Origin: Halorhodospira sp.
GTDB taxonomy: Bacteria; Pseudomonadota; Gammaproteobacteria; Nitrococcales; Halorhodospiraceae
Length of the DNA: 8,141 nt
Assembly: GCA_007121755.1 (NCBI GenBank)
Contig: SKJZ01000083.1
Span: 1 to 8,141, forward strand
Direction: 5' to 3'
The notes beneath the pieces were generated by a model, which saw nothing but the letters and a program-made list of their open reading frames with translations, did no database searches and was not told the DNA's origin. A program made the translations under genes and the position numbers. Below, piece by piece: positions 6,440 through 8,141 of the stretch; within the stretch, counting starts at the first letter, position 1; every line of letters starts with the position of its first letter.

Positions 6440-7438
6440 TCAGACGGTGGCCTTCAAGCTTGTCTCGGCTGTATCCCGGGGTGCGTGCGCCAAGCTGTCC
6501 AGGTAGCGTTCGGCGTCTAGGGCGGCCATGCAGCCGGTGCCAGCCGAGGTCACTGCCTGGCGGTAGACGTGATCCATGACATCGCCTGCGGCGAACACGC
6601 CGGGCACGCTGGTGGCGGTGGCATTGCCGTCCAGGCCGCTTTGCACGCGGATGTACCCGCCCTGCTTATCCAGCTGCCCCTGGAATATCTCAGTGTTGGG
6701 TTTGTGGCCGATGGCGATGAACACCCCGTCCACGGCCAGGTCCTGCGTCTCGTCGGTCTTGGTAGAGCGGATGCGCGCTCCAGTCACCCCGGAGTCATCG
6801 CCGAGGATCTCATCCAGGGTGTGATGCCACTGGAACGAGACCTTGCCTTCCTCGGCCCGGGCGAACAGCTTGTGCTGCAGGATCTTCTCGGCTCTGAGTT
6901 CGTCCCGCCGGTGGATGAGCGTGACGTGGGAGGCGATGTTCGACAAGTAGAGCGCCTCCTCCACGGCCGTGTTGCCGCCACCTACCACAGCCACCGACCG
7001 ATCCCTGTAGAAGAACCCATCGCAGGTGGCACAGGCGGAGACGCCCTTGCCCATGAAGGTGGACTCCGACTCCAGGCCTAGATACTGGGCACTGGCACCG
7101 GTAGCGATGATTAGCGCATGACAGGCGTAGCTGCCCATGTCGCCGGTGAGGCGGAAGGGCCGCTCGCCGAGTTCCACGGTATGGATGTGGTCGAAGACGA
7201 TCTCGGTGCCGAAGCGCTCGGCGTGAGACTTCATGCGCTCCATGAGGTCCGGGCCCTGGAGGCCTTCGACGTCGCCGGGCCAGTTGTCCACGTCGGTGGT
7301 GGTAGTGAGTTGGCCGCCCATTGACATGCCAGTGACCAGCACTGGCTTCAGGTTGGCGCGGGCGGCATAGACTGCCGCCGTGTAGCCAGCCGGGCCGGAG
7401 CCCAGGATCAGCAGGGGAATGTGTCGTGGCGTATTCAT
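6440..7438 (-). CDS. trxB: Thioredoxin-disulfide reductase (NADPH)
   Basis: FAD enzyme that uses NADPH to reduce oxidised thioredoxin in the cytoplasm. Its 332 aa fit the low-molecular-weight bacterial class (E. coli TrxB is about 321). Visible motifs are FAD-binding GSGPAG (13-18), GGQLTTTTDVDNWPG (41-55), the redox centre CATC (Cys136 and Cys139), NADPH-binding VGGGNTAVEE (152-161), the NADPH-phosphate-contacting HRRDELRA (176-183) and the C-terminal FAD motif FAAGDVMD followed by RQAVTSAGTG. All key residues are intact. I chose ATG 7438 because GGAAGGG (7447-7453) sits 8 bases upstream; a frame extension to 7483 would add 15 residues that do not look like the family. It is the second gene of an operon with the thioredoxin gene, 54 bases after that stop. 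Confidence 0.96.
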   Translation of the reverse strand: MNTPRHIPLLILGSGPAGYTAAVYAARANLKPVLVTGMSMGGQLTTTTDVDNWPGDVEGLQGPDLMERMKSHAERFGTEIVFDHIHTVELGERPFRLTGDMGSYACHALIIATGASAQYLGLESESTFMGKGVSACATCDGFFYRDRSVAVVGGGNTAVEEALYLSNIASHVTLIHRRDELRAEKILQHKLFARAEEGKVSFQWHHTLDEILGDDSGVTGARIRSTKTDETQDLAVDGVFIAIGHKPNTEIFQGQLDKQGGYIRVQSGLDGNATATSVPGVFAAGDVMDHVYRQAVTSAGTGCMAALDAERYLDSLAHAPRDTAETSLKATV

Positions 7439-7446
7439 GATAATAA

Positions 7447-7453
7447 CCCTTCC
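7447..7453 (-). promoter_or_regulatory. Ribosome binding site of trxB
   Basis: GGAAGGG on the minus strand, 8 bases before ATG 7438. It selects this start over in-frame upstream codons. Confidence 0.7.
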
Positions 7454-7478
7454 GTAAATAATTTGGTGACGAGGCACA

Positions 7479-7504
7479 GCCACGGGCCACGGTCAGCCCG
7501 TGGC
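7479..7504 (-). other. Intercistronic hairpin across the trxA stop codon
   Basis: GCCACGGG and CCCGTGGC (7479-7486 and 7497-7504) form a perfect 8-bp G+C-rich stem with a 10-base loop that contains the trxA stop codon (7493-7495). No T-run follows on the minus strand, so it is not a standard terminator. It could affect mRNA stability or the trxA:trxB expression ratio; this role is inferred. Confidence 0.45.
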
Positions 7505-7828
7505 GTCCAGGTTCATGTGTCTGTTCAGCCATTCGTCGATCTGAGCCCGATTCAGCGCCCCCGCCTGCTGCGTGACCAGCCTGCCGTTGTCGAACAGCAT
7601 CAGGGTAGGGATAGAGCGCAGCCGGTAGCGGCTAGCCAACTCCTGGTTGTCGTCCACGTTCACCTTCACTACGGTGAGCTGATCGCCCATGTCCTGCTCG
7701 AGGGCTTCCAGAATGGGCCCCACCATCTTGCAGGGGCCACACCAGGGCGCCCAGAAATCTACCAGTACCGGTTTGTCGCTGCCGAGTACTTTCGGTTCGA
7801 AGTCCTGTGTGGATACGTCAATCACCAT
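7493..7828 (-). CDS. trxA: Thioredoxin 1
   Basis: Small cytoplasmic dithiol protein that reduces protein disulfides and supplies electrons to enzymes such as ribonucleotide reductase and PAPS or methionine sulfoxide reductases. It is 111 aa, the normal TrxA length. The active site is WCGPC (Cys30, Cys33) within VDFWAPWCGPCKM, and the cis-proline is Pro74 (RSIPTLMLF). Buried Asp24 (VDFW) and the C-terminal GALNRAQIDEWL helix are also in place. ATG 7828 is chosen over a frame extension to 7891 because GGAGGAA (7837-7843) lies 8 bases upstream and MVIDVSTQDF is a typical thioredoxin N-terminus. It is the first gene of the operon with trxB, so reductase and substrate are made together. A promoter and a leader hairpin lie upstream. 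Confidence 0.97.
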   Translation of the reverse strand: MVIDVSTQDFEPKVLGSDKPVLVDFWAPWCGPCKMVGPILEALEQDMGDQLTVVKVNVDDNQELASRYRLRSIPTLMLFDNGRLVTQQAGALNRAQIDEWLNRHMNLDATG

Positions 7829-7836
7829 GATTTCTA

Positions 7837-7843
7837 TTCCTCC
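7837..7843 (-). promoter_or_regulatory. Ribosome binding site of trxA
   Basis: GGAGGAA on the minus strand, 8 bases before ATG 7828. It is a strong Shine-Dalgarno that fixes the thioredoxin start. Confidence 0.75.
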
Positions 7844-7849
7844 GTCACA

Positions 7850-7870
7850 GCCTGCTCCATCGAGCAAGGC
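7850..7870 (-). other. Hairpin in the trxA leader
   Basis: On the minus strand GCCTTGCTC and GAGCAGGC can pair around a GATG loop, leaving a single-base bulge. The structure ends 6 bases before the trxA Shine-Dalgarno, so it could influence translation start or leader stability. It does not resemble any riboswitch class I know. Confidence 0.4.
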
Positions 7871-7914
7871 ATAAGGTCCAATAAACATCATTCACTCATT
7901 CCATCGATAGATAG

Positions 7915-7943
7915 AGCGTATAATTGAGCGATCTCGTTGTCAA
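7915..7943 (-). promoter_or_regulatory. Candidate sigma-70 promoter of trxA-trxB
   Basis: The minus strand has a perfect -35 box TTGACA (7938-7943). Two -10 choices follow: TATACG (7917-7922, spacer 15) or TACGCT (7915-7920, spacer 17). Transcription would start near 7908, giving a leader of about 80 bases that includes the hairpin at 7850-7870. The -35 box falls inside the decayed PLP-enzyme sequence. No experimental support is available. Confidence 0.5.
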
Positions 7944-8141
7944 CTCGGTATCGCTACGGGCTCAATCCCTCTATCTTCGCTCTGGAATAGACATTGGCGG
8001 GCCCCGAAGGCGCTTAGATGGCCTGGGCTTCTGTTGGCGTGCAGCCTGCGCACGTTGGTGGTACGGGTCCGCCGGGTCTACTACCCCGGTCTGCTGCGGC
8101 TCTCCGTGGGCCTGGAAGACGGCGCCGATCTGATCGCTGAC
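7927..8141 (+). pseudogene. Decayed Cys/Met-metabolism PLP enzyme (CGS/MetZ family), runs off the window
   Basis: No intact gene is present in this 313-base stretch, but fragments of the cystathionine gamma-synthase/O-succinylhomoserine sulfhydrylase family appear in their normal order. In one frame SDLVVNSVS (7927-7953) and IDIGG (7987-8001) recall the family block ADxVVHSxTKYxxGHSDVxGG around the PLP lysine, with the Lys lost. In the next frame LLLACSLRTLVVRV (8028-8069) recalls LLLRGLRTLxVRM. RRVYYPGL (8070-8093) then recalls VxxVxYPGL, and LRLSVGLEDGADLIAD (8094-8141) matches the family's C-terminal signature. The blocks are joined directly although about 20 and about 65 residues normally separate them. 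So the gene has suffered a frame change and at least two internal deletions. Comparison is from memory of family consensus motifs. No plausible start codon is seen. Confidence 0.6.

Noticed and set aside
6569..7081. 170-aa plus-strand open frame opposite trxB
   Set aside because: It overlaps the intact trxB motifs antisense and has no recognisable domain or Shine-Dalgarno.
7924..8133. 69-aa plus-strand open frame at the right edge
   Set aside because: Only its first part resembles a protein family, and the resemblance moves to another frame after about 8002. It is better explained as part of a pseudogene.
1..8141. CRISPR arrays, tRNA or rRNA genes, prophage or integron features
   Set aside because: No regularly spaced direct repeats, cloverleaf sequence, rRNA signature or recombinase gene is visible anywhere in the window.

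Overview
The window looks like a stretch of gammaproteobacterial chromosome. The clues are a RegB/RegA (PrrB/PrrA) redox two-component pair with the characteristic short RegA regulator, a standard trxA-trxB operon, and high G+C content. A halophilic or sulfur-cycle lineage such as the Ectothiorhodospiraceae is my best guess, but the sequence alone does not prove it. There are five clear or largely complete protein genes, one partial kinase gene at the left edge, one unrecognised small gene, and the decayed remains of another gene at the right edge.

Left part (1-5898, all + strand). The window opens inside a RegB-type histidine kinase whose sensor membrane region lies mostly outside. The cognate RegA-type response regulator follows 12 bases later. 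After a gap of about 30 bases comes an export-type ABC system: a LolD/MacB-family ATPase, a double-length FtsX-type permease that overlaps it by 4 bases, and a putative lipoprotein of the AttH/CrtC calycin family. The last three form a tight operon resembling the attEFGH arrangement. It probably moves or processes a lipid or hydrophobic compound at the inner membrane/periplasm, but the substrate cannot be read from the sequence.

Middle (5899-6012). The gap between the convergent AttH-like gene and a minus-strand small gene is filled almost entirely by a 102-bp palindromic element. It has 19-20 bp terminal inverted repeats ending in TA and looks like a MITE- or REP-type repeat.

Right part (6013-7828, - strand). 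A Trp-rich acidic protein of about 116 aa with no recognised family is followed by trxB and trxA, with trxA first in transcription order. Together these make the NADPH-dependent thioredoxin system. Hairpins lie in the trxA leader, across the trxA stop codon and downstream of trxB.

Right edge (7829-8141). The trxA promoter/leader region runs into a degraded relic of a Cys/Met-metabolism PLP enzyme (cystathionine gamma-synthase/O-succinylhomoserine sulfhydrylase family). Its conserved blocks survive in order but with internal deletions and a frame change. The best trxA -35 box lies inside this relic.

I found no wholly new system. The points most worth following are the palindromic element, the compacted PLP-enzyme relic, the AttH-like ABC operon of unknown substrate, and the orphan Trp-rich protein.
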